A stretch of DNA of 19,368 nt from an uncultured Lachnospiraceae bacterium (GCA_910579085.1 CAJTRU010000045.1:7196-26563), one strand, 5' to 3'; positions 7,649 through 14,492 are shown, numbered from the stretch's first letter. The notes: generated from the letters alone by a model not told the origin. Numbers and translations: made by a program.

Positions 7649-8410
7649 TTATATATATTTGTTAATGCTGTTTTGTTTTATTACTTTAGTTCCAAGCAGG
7701 GTAATAGCCTGCCCAGGACATTTGTTAATGCACCTGTAACACATTGTGCACTTGTTACCAGCAACAACAACTCCTTTATTAAATGAAATGTTTTCCATAG
7801 GGCATATTTTTGTACACAATCCACAGCCAGTACATTTCTGGCTGTGGATTTTAAGTTTGTCTGAATATTTCTTTGTTTTATTATAAAAATAAAGCCGCTG
7901 TCCAAATAGTCCAGCCATGTGGCATAAAATTCCAAGCCCTTCCTTTGGAGGCCTGCCACATTTAATATTCTGGACAGCCTTTTGTATTTTCAAGTCTGCC
8001 TTTTGTACTATTATTTTATTTTTCTTATATGTACGTTTTAAAGCCTTTTCATCACATATACTGTCAGGCATTTTAATGTGTAAGCCACCATATATAACAG
8101 CACCATATTTTTTAAGCAGGCGTGCAAGTATACCAGCCCCGTCACCACTGAAAAGTGCCATTGTTGCAATTATAAAGATTTTTTTATTATGCCATATATC
8201 CTTGTGGCTAATTATATAATCATAAAGAATTTTAGGTATATTGCTAAACTGTACAGGGTAACAAATCACGATTTCCCTGTTTTCTTTTATTTTCCCTGCT
8301 GTTTCTTCCTGCTCAATAGAATATACATTATTGCTGCCATTATACCTTTTTAAAAAATTCCTGGCACAATATTCTGAATTTCCCGTACCGCTAAAATATA
8401 TTACCACCAT
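7649..8410 (-). CDS. EFR1-family flavodoxin-ferredoxin protein
   Basis: 253 residues from the ATG at 8410. This start is preferred over an in-frame ATG 93 bases further upstream, because AGGAGG sits 8 bases before it and the protein then begins MVVIYFSGTGNSEYCA, the FMN phosphate-binding loop of flavodoxins. The middle has flavodoxin-fold features (YPVQFSNIPKIL, FIIATMALFSG). The C-terminal quarter holds two 4Fe-4S motifs, CTGCGLCTKICP and CTMCYRCINKCP. EFR1 proteins are cytoplasmic electron carriers or oxidoreductases of unknown partner in anaerobes. It is the second gene of a minus-strand pair, 31 bp after the HD-domain gene. The convergent gap 7584-7648 holds only weak dyads. Confidence 0.9.
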   Translation of the reverse strand: MVVIYFSGTGNSEYCARNFLKRYNGSNNVYSIEQEETAGKIKENREIVICYPVQFSNIPKILYDYIISHKDIWHNKKIFIIATMALFSGDGAGILARLLKKYGAVIYGGLHIKMPDSICDEKALKRTYKKNKIIVQKADLKIQKAVQNIKCGRPPKEGLGILCHMAGLFGQRLYFYNKTKKYSDKLKIHSQKCTGCGLCTKICPMENISFNKGVVVAGNKCTMCYRCINKCPGQAITLLGTKVIKQNSINKYI

Positions 8411-8441
8411 TCTGCCTGCCTCCTGTATAACTGGTTTGAGT

Positions 8442-9122
8442 TTAATCCTGTATAATTTTATTAAGTTCTTCTTTTCCATTCTGGTATGATGAATTAATTT
8501 CATTATATATATTATTATAAAAATCTATTGCTGCTTTTTGTCTTTCCCTGGCAATTTCCGCTGCTCTTTTTGTGTAAAACTTAGAGTATAAATTTTCAAG
8601 TTTGTATTTGTATTCCTGGAAAAAGGAAGGTGTTTTGTCGTTTTCACCAGATGAAACAGTACCATCAGGCAGTACAGAATATATTGGTTCAGAAACAATT
8701 CCCTTATACACGAGTGTCCTTGCAATTCCTATTGCCCCTGCTACATCAAGTTTATCTGCATCAAATAAAATCTTAGCTTCAATACTTACAGGCGGGTTAT
8801 TGCTTCTGAACCTGTGTGTCTGTATACAATGTTTTACTTTCTTTGCATAATCTTTTCCAAAACCATTGTCTGTTAAAAAATTATATGCCTTACCAGCACC
8901 AGCCATTGCATGGCATAAAGAAGGATTTTCAAATTGTTCCTTACGTGCAATATCATGCAGCAGGCATGAACAAATTAAAATATCATAATCAATATTATTT
9001 TCAGTTTTAGCGATTTCTAATGAATTATAAAGCACCCTGTATATATGTTCTTTATCATGTGCGCTGTCTTCCATACATAAAAGCATATAATTTTCAATTA
9101 AATGGTATGTTTTCTTATCCAT
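8442..9122 (-). CDS. HD-domain hydrolase (YedJ-like)
   Basis: 226 residues. HD-superfamily metal ligands are visible: His in SAHDKEHIYRV (about residues 20-25), the HD pair in SCLLHDIARK (about 54-55), downstream His in CIQTHRF, and an Asp in ILFDADKLD. Such enzymes hydrolyse phosphate esters of nucleotides or related compounds; the substrate is unknown. The start is supported by AAGGAG six bases upstream. It is first in the pair with the EFR1 gene, although no metabolic link is evident. Confidence 0.88.
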   Translation of the reverse strand: MDKKTYHLIENYMLLCMEDSAHDKEHIYRVLYNSLEIAKTENNIDYDILICSCLLHDIARKEQFENPSLCHAMAGAGKAYNFLTDNGFGKDYAKKVKHCIQTHRFRSNNPPVSIEAKILFDADKLDVAGAIGIARTLVYKGIVSEPIYSVLPDGTVSSGENDKTPSFFQEYKYKLENLYSKFYTKRAAEIARERQKAAIDFYNNIYNEINSSYQNGKEELNKIIQD

Positions 9123-9166
9123 GAAGTTCTCCTTTATGGCTTTATATAAATATTTTTAATAGTATT

Positions 9167-9175
9167 ATTCTAACA
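9167..9175 (-). promoter_or_regulatory. candidate extended -10 promoter for the HD/EFR1 pair
   Basis: On the minus strand TGTTAGAAT forms an extended -10, about 45 bases before the HD-gene ATG. No good -35 is visible, so this is tentative. Confidence 0.3.
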
Positions 9176-9213
9176 TAAAAAACTAAATACTTCTATAAAA
9201 ATTATGCGTGATA

Positions 9214-9304
9214 CACGTCCGTTTCATAAATTCATATACAATAAGGGGTATGCAGGATAATTTCCAGTTATCCTGTTTTTGTGGGTTAACGGACACAGGG
9301 TTTT
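9214..9304. repeat. left arm of a long inverted repeat flanking the C_GCAxxG_C_C gene
   Basis: The outer 17 bases CACGTCCGTTTCATAAA (9214-9230) are perfectly inverted at 10370-10386. The inner 16 bases ATAATTTCCAGTTATC (9257-9272) are perfectly inverted at 10326-10341. Spacings are 26 and 28 bases. Weaker similarity continues to about 9304. No clear target-site duplication flanks the pair. Confidence 0.8.
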
Positions 9305-9578
9305 CCAGGGTCTAGCTGGTATTCTTACATTCCAGGAAAGCATGCCGGAGACATGGCTTTTGCACGCATTCCACTACATCAGCCCACGCAGCGGCACATA
9401 AAGCCCATATGTCACAAAAAAGGCATTTTTGCAGCATATGGGCTTAAATGCCGGCGGTGCTGAAGTGCACCTGTAATGTAAGAATATCCAGCCTGGACAC
9501 GTAAAACCTGCTGTCTGCTGGCAAAACCACAAAAAACATGATATAAAAACAGAAGAAGTACTATAACTGGAAATTATC
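9256..9578. repeat. large GC-richer foldback (nested palindrome), possible structured RNA or MITE-like element
   Basis: Nested complementary arms close one long hairpin: 9256-9271 with 9563-9578 (16 bp perfect), 9275-9284 with 9527-9537 (one extra A), 9315-9331 with 9475-9492 (one bulged T), and 9401-9411 with 9435-9445 (AAGCCCATATG / CATATGGGCTT, 11 bp), plus an inner 6-bp stem. By hand count 9301-9480 is about 48% G+C, clearly above neighbouring DNA. No ORF is supported here. This fills most of the gene-free stretch 9123-9715. Confidence 0.75.
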
Positions 9579-9588
9579 TTAGGTATTA

Positions 9589-9617
9589 TTGACCTGTATT
9601 ATAATTAATGTTATTAT
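9589..9617 (+). promoter_or_regulatory. promoter of the C_GCAxxG_C_C gene
   Basis: TTGACC (9589-9594), 17-base spacer, TATTAT (9612-9617). The predicted leader is about 90 nt and contains a dyad, AACCAG (9658-9663) with CTGGTT (9690-9695), around the perfect palindrome GTAATATTAC (9671-9680). This dyad may be an operator or leader hairpin. Confidence 0.6.
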
Positions 9618-9715
9618 TCGCTTATGGTAAATACCAGCTTAATTAAATAAAAGACAGAACCAGCAGTTTTGTAATATTACAGTTATATACTGGTTTTGTA
9701 GAAATGAGGACAAAT

Positions 9716-10213
9716 ATGGATAAAAAGGATAATGGTAATGGGATTAGCAGAAAAGATATTGCAATGGAAAATTTTTTAAAAGGTTATAACTGTACACAGT
9801 CTGTTTTACTGGCTTTTGAGGATTTACTTCCTGTAGAGAACAGAAAGGAAATTATATGCATGGCTTCTTCTTTTGGCGGAGGAATGGGACGTTTGAGGGA
9901 AGTGTGTGGTTCTGTAAGCGGGATGTTTCTTGTTGCAGGGCTTTTATATGGTTATGAAGGGCCTGAAACAGGGCAGAAAAAGACAGAATTATATACAAGG
10001 ATACAGGAACTTGCACATAAATTTGAAGAGCAGAATGGTTCTATTGTGTGCAGGGAACTGCTTGGATTAAATGTTAAAGAAGAAAAACCTGTTCCAGAAG
10101 CAAGGACTAGAGAATATTATAAAAAGCGTCCATGCAAGGAGCTGATTGGAATGGCGGCTGGAATTCTGGAAGATTTTATAAATGAAAATATGGAAGATAA
10201 TACATGCTGCTAG
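9716..10213 (+). CDS. C_GCAxxG_C_C family protein (putative redox protein)
   Basis: 165 residues from the ATG at 9716, which has GAGGA five bases upstream. An in-frame ATG at 9704 overlaps that SD and is less likely. Family cysteines are visible in YNCTQSVLLAF, GGMGRLREVCGSVSGM, IVCRELLG and RPCKELIGMAAGIL. The protein should be small, helical and Cys-rich, and may bind a metal or cluster; its function is not established. It has its own promoter and sits within an inverted-repeat-bounded segment next to a metal transporter. The CC at the extreme C-terminus adds two more thiols. Confidence 0.85.
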   Translation: MDKKDNGNGISRKDIAMENFLKGYNCTQSVLLAFEDLLPVENRKEIICMASSFGGGMGRLREVCGSVSGMFLVAGLLYGYEGPETGQKKTELYTRIQELAHKFEEQNGSIVCRELLGLNVKEEKPVPEARTREYYKKRPCKELIGMAAGILEDFINENMEDNTCC

Positions 10214-10297
10214 TAATAGATTTGTATAATGGATATGTGGTAATCTGTAGTTGCCATATTGTCCAATATTTCACTGGATATTCTGGCTCTGGCACTG

Positions 10298-10386
10298 TAA
10301 ACCGTCCGTTTTTACACTAACAAAAGATAACTGGAAATTATACAATACCCAGTTTGTTACATGTGGAAGTTTATGAAACGGACGTG
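10298..10386. repeat. right arm of the long inverted repeat
   Basis: It carries GATAACTGGAAATTAT (10326-10341) and TTTATGAAACGGACGTG (10370-10386), the exact reverse complements of the two left-arm blocks, plus GTCCGTT (10304-10310) matching further in. It ends 19 bp before the -35 of the ABC transporter promoter. Confidence 0.8.
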
Positions 10387-10405
10387 CAAGATTTAATTTA
10401 TTTCC

Positions 10406-10434
10406 TTGACAAATATGTTATAACCATATAAAAT
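10406..10434 (+). promoter_or_regulatory. promoter of the metal ABC transporter operon
   Basis: TTGACA (10406-10411), 17-base spacer, TAAAAT (10429-10434). The spacer holds the palindrome GTTATAAC (10417-10424) flanked by ATAT on both sides with one extra base on the right, a possible site for a metal-responsive repressor. Confidence 0.7.
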
Positions 10435-10471
10435 GAAAAAGGTTTTCAATTTGTTAGAGGATGGTATAAAT

Positions 10472-11173
10472 ATGGATAATGGCAAGTGCCTGGTTTCATG
10501 TGTCCAGGCAGGTCTTGGATATGATAACAGGGCAATAATAGAAAATTTTAATTTTGATGTTTATGAAGGCGATTATGTATGTGTTGTAGGGGAAAATGGT
10601 TCTGGCAAGAGTACTCTTATTAAAACTATACTTGGGCTTATTAAACCTGTAAGCGGACAGGTAGAACTGCATGATACACTGAAAAAAGGTGCTATTGGCT
10701 ATCTGCCGCAGCAGACACAGGTACAGAAGCATTTCCCGGCAAGTGTACTGGAAGTTGTGATGTCAGGTTTTTTAAACAGGATGAATGGAAGGCCTTTATT
10801 TGGCAATTCTGAGAAAAAACAAGCATTAAAAAATCTTGACAGAATGGAAATACTGGATTTAAAAAATAAGTGTTATGGAGAACTTTCAGGAGGGCAGCAG
10901 CAGAGGGTATTGCTTGCAAGGGCGCTTTGCGCAGCAGAGAAAATACTTGTGCTTGATGAGCCGGTTACAGGGCTTGACCCTGCTGCTGCATCAGCTCTTT
11001 ATGGCATTGTACAGGACTTAAATAATGAGGGAATGGCAATTGTAATGGTAACTCATGATTTAAAGAATATTGTAAACAAGGCAGGCAAGATATTGCATAT
11101 AAATGAAGGCGGGTATTTTTATGGTACTGTAGATGGGTATATGGCTTCTGATTATTCAAAAATATTTGTATAA
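10472..11173 (+). CDS. metal (zinc/manganese-type) ABC transporter ATP-binding protein
   Basis: 233 residues. Motifs: Walker A GENGSGKST (40-48), Q-loop LPQQT, signature LSGGQQQR (138-145), Walker B ILVLDEP (158-164), D-loop GLDP, and switch His195 in VTHDL. Similarity is to ZnuC/AdcC/MntB-type ATPases that energise uptake of Zn2+ or Mn2+. An ATG at 10433 opens the frame further upstream but overlaps the -10 box, so it cannot be in the transcript. The ATG at 10472 follows TAGAGG and gives a normal N-terminus. It pairs with the permease 108 bp downstream. Substrate choice between zinc and manganese cannot be made from the ATPase alone. Confidence 0.9.
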   Translation: MDNGKCLVSCVQAGLGYDNRAIIENFNFDVYEGDYVCVVGENGSGKSTLIKTILGLIKPVSGQVELHDTLKKGAIGYLPQQTQVQKHFPASVLEVVMSGFLNRMNGRPLFGNSEKKQALKNLDRMEILDLKNKCYGELSGGQQQRVLLARALCAAEKILVLDEPVTGLDPAAASALYGIVQDLNNEGMAIVMVTHDLKNIVNKAGKILHINEGGYFYGTVDGYMASDYSKIFV

Positions 11174-11281
11174 AAATCTTTACTTAATATTTTTATACAG
11201 ATGCAGGAATTTTATCTGAAATTATAAAATATTGGATAATAAAGTTGTATTTTATAAGTTTTGTCAAGAAAGAGGTAATTT

Positions 11282-12109
11282 ATGGAAATAATTATACAGA
11301 TGATGTCATATCCGTTTATTGTAAGGGCATTTATTGTCGGAATACTTGTATCGTTGTGCGCTGCACTTCTGGGGGTAAGCCTTGTATTAAAACAGTATTC
11401 AATGATTGGTGACGGGCTTTCACATGTTTCTTATGGTGCGCTTTCTATAGCTGTGGCTTGTGGAATTGCCCCTCTTAAACTGTCCATACCAGTTGTTATT
11501 GCAGCAGCATTTATACTGCTTAGGATGAATGAAAATGGTGTTATGAAATCAGATGCTGCTATTGCTGCAATGTCTGCATCAGCTCTTGCAATAGGTGTTA
11601 CTGTAACATCTTTTACAACAGGCATGACAACAGATGTATGCAGTTATATGTTCGGGAGCATACTTGCGATGTCACAGGAGGATGTGGTTTTAAGTGTGAT
11701 ATTATCAGTTGTTGTACTTATTTTATTTATATTCTGTTACCACAACATCTTTGCTGTAACGTTTGATGAAAGTTTTGCAAGGGCAACAGGTGTAAAAGTT
11801 TCATTTTATAATACAATGATATCAGTCCTTACGGCTGTAACTATTGTGCTTGGAATGCAGATGATGGGTGCAATGCTAATTTCAAGTCTTGTGATATTTC
11901 CAGCACTTTCTTCCATGAGAGTATTCAAAAGTTTTAAAGGTGTAATGTTATCATCAGGAATACTTGCGGTAGTTTGTTTCTGTACAGGGATAATTGTTTC
12001 ATATAGTTATTCAACACCAGCAGGGGCAAGTGTTGTGCTTGCAAACCTTTGTGTGTTTGTAGTATTTCTTGTATTACAAAAGCTGAAAATATTAATAAAA
12101 CCAGTGTAG
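11282..12109 (+). CDS. metal ABC transporter permease (ABC-3 family, ZnuB/MntB-like)
   Basis: 275 residues, almost wholly hydrophobic, with about eight to nine membrane spans. It has the ABC-3 landmarks GDGLSHVSYGALSIAVACG near residues 42-60 and the later GAMLISSLVIFPALSSM around 197-213. It forms the membrane channel for the ATPase upstream. AGAGG lies about 8 bases before the ATG. The 108-bp gap to the ATPase gene shows no clear promoter or terminator, so the two are probably cotranscribed. The expected binding lipoprotein (ZnuA/TroA type) is not in this window and must be elsewhere. Confidence 0.92.
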   Translation: MEIIIQMMSYPFIVRAFIVGILVSLCAALLGVSLVLKQYSMIGDGLSHVSYGALSIAVACGIAPLKLSIPVVIAAAFILLRMNENGVMKSDAAIAAMSASALAIGVTVTSFTTGMTTDVCSYMFGSILAMSQEDVVLSVILSVVVLILFIFCYHNIFAVTFDESFARATGVKVSFYNTMISVLTAVTIVLGMQMMGAMLISSLVIFPALSSMRVFKSFKGVMLSSGILAVVCFCTGIIVSYSYSTPAGASVVLANLCVFVVFLVLQKLKILIKPV

Positions 12110-12117
12110 CATAAAAA

Positions 12118-12155
12118 ATCCTGCCAGAAGAAGTAAATGTTTATTCTGGCAGGAT
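12118..12155 (-). terminator. terminator between the converging permease and AraC genes
   Basis: A perfect 12-bp stem, ATCCTGCCAGAA (12118-12129) with TTCTGGCAGGAT (12144-12155), loop 14. Reading leftward it is followed by six Ts, so it best ends the minus-strand AraC transcript. Rightward there is no U-tract, though GCATAA (12109-12114) and TTATGC (12163-12168) extend the pairing. A second AT-rich dyad (12208-12218 with 12230-12240) precedes it on the minus strand. Confidence 0.7.
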
Positions 12156-12247
12156 GCAAATATTATGCTTCTAGTTATATATTATTCTATAAAACTATAA
12201 ATTGTTATTATATAAAATTATACATAATTATTTTATATAAAGCAGGT

Positions 12248-13135
12248 TTATATTTTCTTTACAGGAATCCATAATTCACAAAATACGCCGCTTTCACCAT
12301 TTTCAAAATATATTTCAAAGTCCGTATCTTCTGTCTGTGTATACCCTGTCTGTGGTACAAATTCTTTAAAGAATTTATCCCATGTTTCACCAATGCATAC
12401 GCCATCAGAACCAGTACATTTGAATACTGCATAATCAGCGGAACCGGTTTCCCATATGGAATATCCGTTTTCTGTATGTTTACTAAGTTCTGTAATATTA
12501 GTATTTTCATCAATTATTATACCAATGCCATATTTAAAATGTGTTTCATTATTTTTAACAGGGCTGCATAAACCATATAAATCCCTTTTTCCTTCTGGAC
12601 GGAGAAGCCTTAAGGGCTCAACAAGGTCTTTTTCATAACATTCTGTCCAGAAACAAGGTATGCTGTTGTCATTATCATCATTAATAATTTCATTAGAAAA
12701 TGCTCTTACAAGTGCAATAAATTTCTGACATTCTTTGTGTTCCATTCTGTAATCCATAATATTACCACCTTCCAGTTTGATTTTTATTACAAGGGGGTTA
12801 AACAAATGAAGGTTTGTGCCTTTTTGCCTGGCTTGTTTTGGGGTTGAACCATGAAAACGTGAAAAGGCTTTAGAAAAACTTTCGGGCGACTCATAACCAT
12901 ATTTATATGCAGCTTCAATTACTGTAATCCTGGCTGACTGTAGTTCCTGTGCTGCTAATGTAAGGCGTCTGCTCCTGATATATTCATTAGCTGTCATTCC
13001 AGTAATAAAACTGAACATCCTGTGGAAATTATAGCCTGACATATGTATGCTGTTTGCCACATCAATGTAGTTAATGTTTTCATAAATATGTTCTTCCATA
13101 TAACATATTGCCTGTTGTATAAGATGTATAGACAT
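12248..13135 (-). CDS. AraC-family regulator with GyrI-like effector-binding domain
   Basis: 295 residues. Residues about 1-105 are the double helix-turn-helix AraC domain: IDVANSIHMSGYNFHRMFSF, then YGYESPESFSKAFSRFHGST as the conserved second helix region. Residues about 127-293 form a GyrI/effector-binding type module, as in Rob- and BltR-related regulators that sense small amphipathic or cationic compounds. This order (HTH first) is usual for AraC-GyrI fusions. GGAGGG sits 9 bases before the ATG. It converges with the metal transporter and diverges from the recombinase. No drug-efflux gene is adjacent, so the target is unknown; autoregulation is likely. Confidence 0.9.
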   Translation of the reverse strand: MSIHLIQQAICYMEEHIYENINYIDVANSIHMSGYNFHRMFSFITGMTANEYIRSRRLTLAAQELQSARITVIEAAYKYGYESPESFSKAFSRFHGSTPKQARQKGTNLHLFNPLVIKIKLEGGNIMDYRMEHKECQKFIALVRAFSNEIINDDNDNSIPCFWTECYEKDLVEPLRLLRPEGKRDLYGLCSPVKNNETHFKYGIGIIIDENTNITELSKHTENGYSIWETGSADYAVFKCTGSDGVCIGETWDKFFKEFVPQTGYTQTEDTDFEIYFENGESGVFCELWIPVKKI

Positions 13136-13162
13136 TTTATTTAGCCCTCCTTGTGTAAAATA

Positions 13163-13221
13163 ATTATAACTTTATGTGGTAAGAAAATCCTGTCCATGTT
13201 TGCACAAATATAGTCCAGGAT
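13163..13221 (-). promoter_or_regulatory. candidate AraC-gene promoter with upstream inverted repeat
   Basis: On the minus strand a perfect TATAAT (13168-13163) lies about 28 bases before the ATG, without a good -35. Upstream of it, ATCCTGTCC (13187-13195) and GTCCAGGAT (13213-13221) form an imperfect inverted repeat. A weak -35 plus an upstream dyad would fit an activator-dependent promoter. Confidence 0.35.
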
Positions 13222-13254
13222 ATTAATATCTTTCAATATTATAAAGTATTACTG

Positions 13255-13275
13255 TAGAAATTTCTATATATAGAA
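13255..13275. repeat. overlapping AT-rich palindromes upstream of the recombinase
   Basis: TAGAAATTTCTA (13255-13266) and TTCTATATATAGAA (13262-13275) are perfect palindromes sharing five bases. They lie in the 13136-13405 gap, which holds no ORF and no strong recombinase promoter that I can define. They could be an operator or chance in AT-rich DNA. Confidence 0.4.
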
Positions 13276-13405
13276 TTTTTATGTGCCATAGTAAATATTT
13301 GTATATTCTGCCTGGTTTTTGTGCATAGTAATATTTTGTGGTATGGTTTTTTACAATAGTAAAAAATTGTCAAAATATATAATTATTTTTATTATGGAGG
13401 AAATA

Positions 13406-14260
13406 ATGGGCAGACATAAGGAATATTTTATTACAGAAAAAATATTAAAAGATTATACAATTTATTTAACAGAAGAGGAAAAAAGCAAATCAACTATCAG
13501 CAAATATATATGTGATATTAAAAAACTGGTAAAATATGCGGATGGACGCGGGCTTACAAAGGAACTTGTAATTGCTTATAAGGAGGACTTAAGGATAGGC
13601 GGGAAATACAAACTTTCAAGTATTAATTCATTTTTAATTGCAGCAAACAGGCTTTTTGAGTATATGGGATGGTATGGGTTAAGGGTTAAAACATACCATA
13701 TACAAAAAGAAGTGTTTATGCCTGGAAACAAGGATTTATCAAAATCTGAATATAAAAGGCTGGTACAGGCAGCATTACGCAAGGGCAAGAAAAGACTGGC
13801 TATGATTATACAAACGTTGTGTTCAATGGGAATACGCACCAGTGAACTTTCAGGCATAACAGTAGAATGTGTAAAGAATGGCATAGCAGAAATTTTTTGC
13901 AAGGGTAAGCACCGTAAAGTATTAGTGCCAAAGAAAATGAGAAAATTACTTCTTAAATATATAAAAGAAAATAATATTGACAGCGGAGCTGTGTTTTGCA
14001 CATCCAGTGGAAAGGCAGTTGACCGCAGTAATGTGTGGAGGGAGATAAAAGCACTTGGAGAAGAGGCATGTGTCCAGGATAAAAAAATATTCCCTCATAA
14101 TTTCAGGCATTTATTCGCAAAAACATTTTATGATAAGAATAAGGATTTAGCAAAACTTGCTGATGTACTTGGACACAGCAGTATAGAAACGACAAGGATT
14201 TATATAAAAACACCATGTAATGAGTATCAGCGTCAAATTGACCTTATGGGGCTTGTATAA
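13406..14260 (+). CDS. tyrosine recombinase, candidate DNA invertase of the adjacent promoter switch
   Basis: 284 residues from the ATG at 13406, which has TGGAGG five bases upstream; the frame is open 87 bases further up but without an SD. Residues about 5-100 are the SAM-like core-binding domain (KSKSTISKYICDIKKLVKYA). The catalytic domain has the full set: Arg144 in MGIRTSEL, a Lys in CKGKHRKVLVP, His231 and Arg234 in PHNFRHLFA, His257 in LGHSSIETTRIY, and nucleophile Tyr266. At this length it resembles the short invertases that flip promoters beside surface genes rather than phage integrases with long N-termini. It lies directly before the inverted sites at 14266-14459. A truncated relative lies at 17310. 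Confidence 0.93.
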   Translation: MGRHKEYFITEKILKDYTIYLTEEEKSKSTISKYICDIKKLVKYADGRGLTKELVIAYKEDLRIGGKYKLSSINSFLIAANRLFEYMGWYGLRVKTYHIQKEVFMPGNKDLSKSEYKRLVQAALRKGKKRLAMIIQTLCSMGIRTSELSGITVECVKNGIAEIFCKGKHRKVLVPKKMRKLLLKYIKENNIDSGAVFCTSSGKAVDRSNVWREIKALGEEACVQDKKIFPHNFRHLFAKTFYDKNKDLAKLADVLGHSSIETTRIYIKTPCNEYQRQIDLMGLV

Positions 14261-14265
14261 TAAAA

Positions 14266-14292
14266 ATACAACATAATAAATATTATGTTGTA
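14266..14292 (+). repeat. left recombination site of the promoter inverton
   Basis: The site reads ACAACATAA, core TAAATA, TTATGTTGT (14268-14291), with matching flanks to 14266 and 14292. It is 26 of 27 identical to the reverse complement of 14433-14459. The 9-bp inverted arms around an asymmetric 6-bp core have the layout of a tyrosine-recombinase crossover site. Confidence 0.85.
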
Positions 14293-14307
14293 ACAACGTC
14301 TTTCTAT

Positions 14308-14336
14308 ATTATATCTTTTTTATACCATAAATTCAA
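14308..14336 (-). promoter_or_regulatory. invertible promoter, now facing the recombinase
   Basis: On the minus strand: TTGAAT (14336-14331), 17-base spacer, TATAAT (14313-14308). Transcription would begin near 14301 and run leftward, antisense into the 3' end of the recombinase. Confidence 0.8.
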
Positions 14337-14432
14337 GAGAAATTTATTTATTATTTATTTTATTTTTGTATACATAGCTTATCGTTATTTTCTAGCAAGA
14401 CCTTTAATTCTTTACATGTACATGCACCTTAA

Positions 14433-14459
14433 TACAACATAATATTTATTATGTTATAT
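14433..14459 (-). repeat. right recombination site of the promoter inverton
   Basis: The site reads ACAACATAA, core TATTTA, TTATGTTAT (14434-14457). The core is the reverse complement of the left core, which fixes the pair as inverted rather than direct. One arm base differs from the left site. Confidence 0.85.
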
Positions 14460-14492
14460 ATTATAAATTTAAACCAGGCAGGAGGAGATGTT

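Larger units (their letters stand above)
14266..14459. other. invertible promoter segment (phase-variation switch), probable OFF orientation
   Basis: Two inverted 27-bp sites enclose about 140 bp with no ORF and one strong promoter that faces left. Reflection about the segment centre would move the promoter to about 14389-14417 facing right, with a transcription start near 14424, ahead of the SD at 14480 and TTG at 14493. The neighbouring recombinase is the obvious candidate to flip it. A weak rightward promoter (TTGTAA 14288-14293, TATATC 14310-14315) may give leaky expression in the present state. Confidence 0.8.

Noticed and set aside
8411..8503. Upstream extension of the EFR1 protein to 8503
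   Set aside because: It would overlap the HD gene, while the ATG at 8410 has AGGAGG and begins directly with the flavodoxin loop.
7917..8850. Plus-strand ORFs opposite the EFR1 and HD genes
   Set aside because: They mirror well-supported minus-strand genes, have no SD or family features, and are hydrophobic antisense translations.
13319..13405. Longer recombinase from the ATG at 13319
   Set aside because: No SD precedes it and the extra residues are unlike a recombinase N-terminus; TGGAGG supports 13406.
14451..14492. ATG at 14451 as the start of the TagD-like gene
   Set aside because: It lies within the recombination site, has no SD, and adds residues not seen in the family; the TTG at 14493 has AGGAGG at proper spacing.
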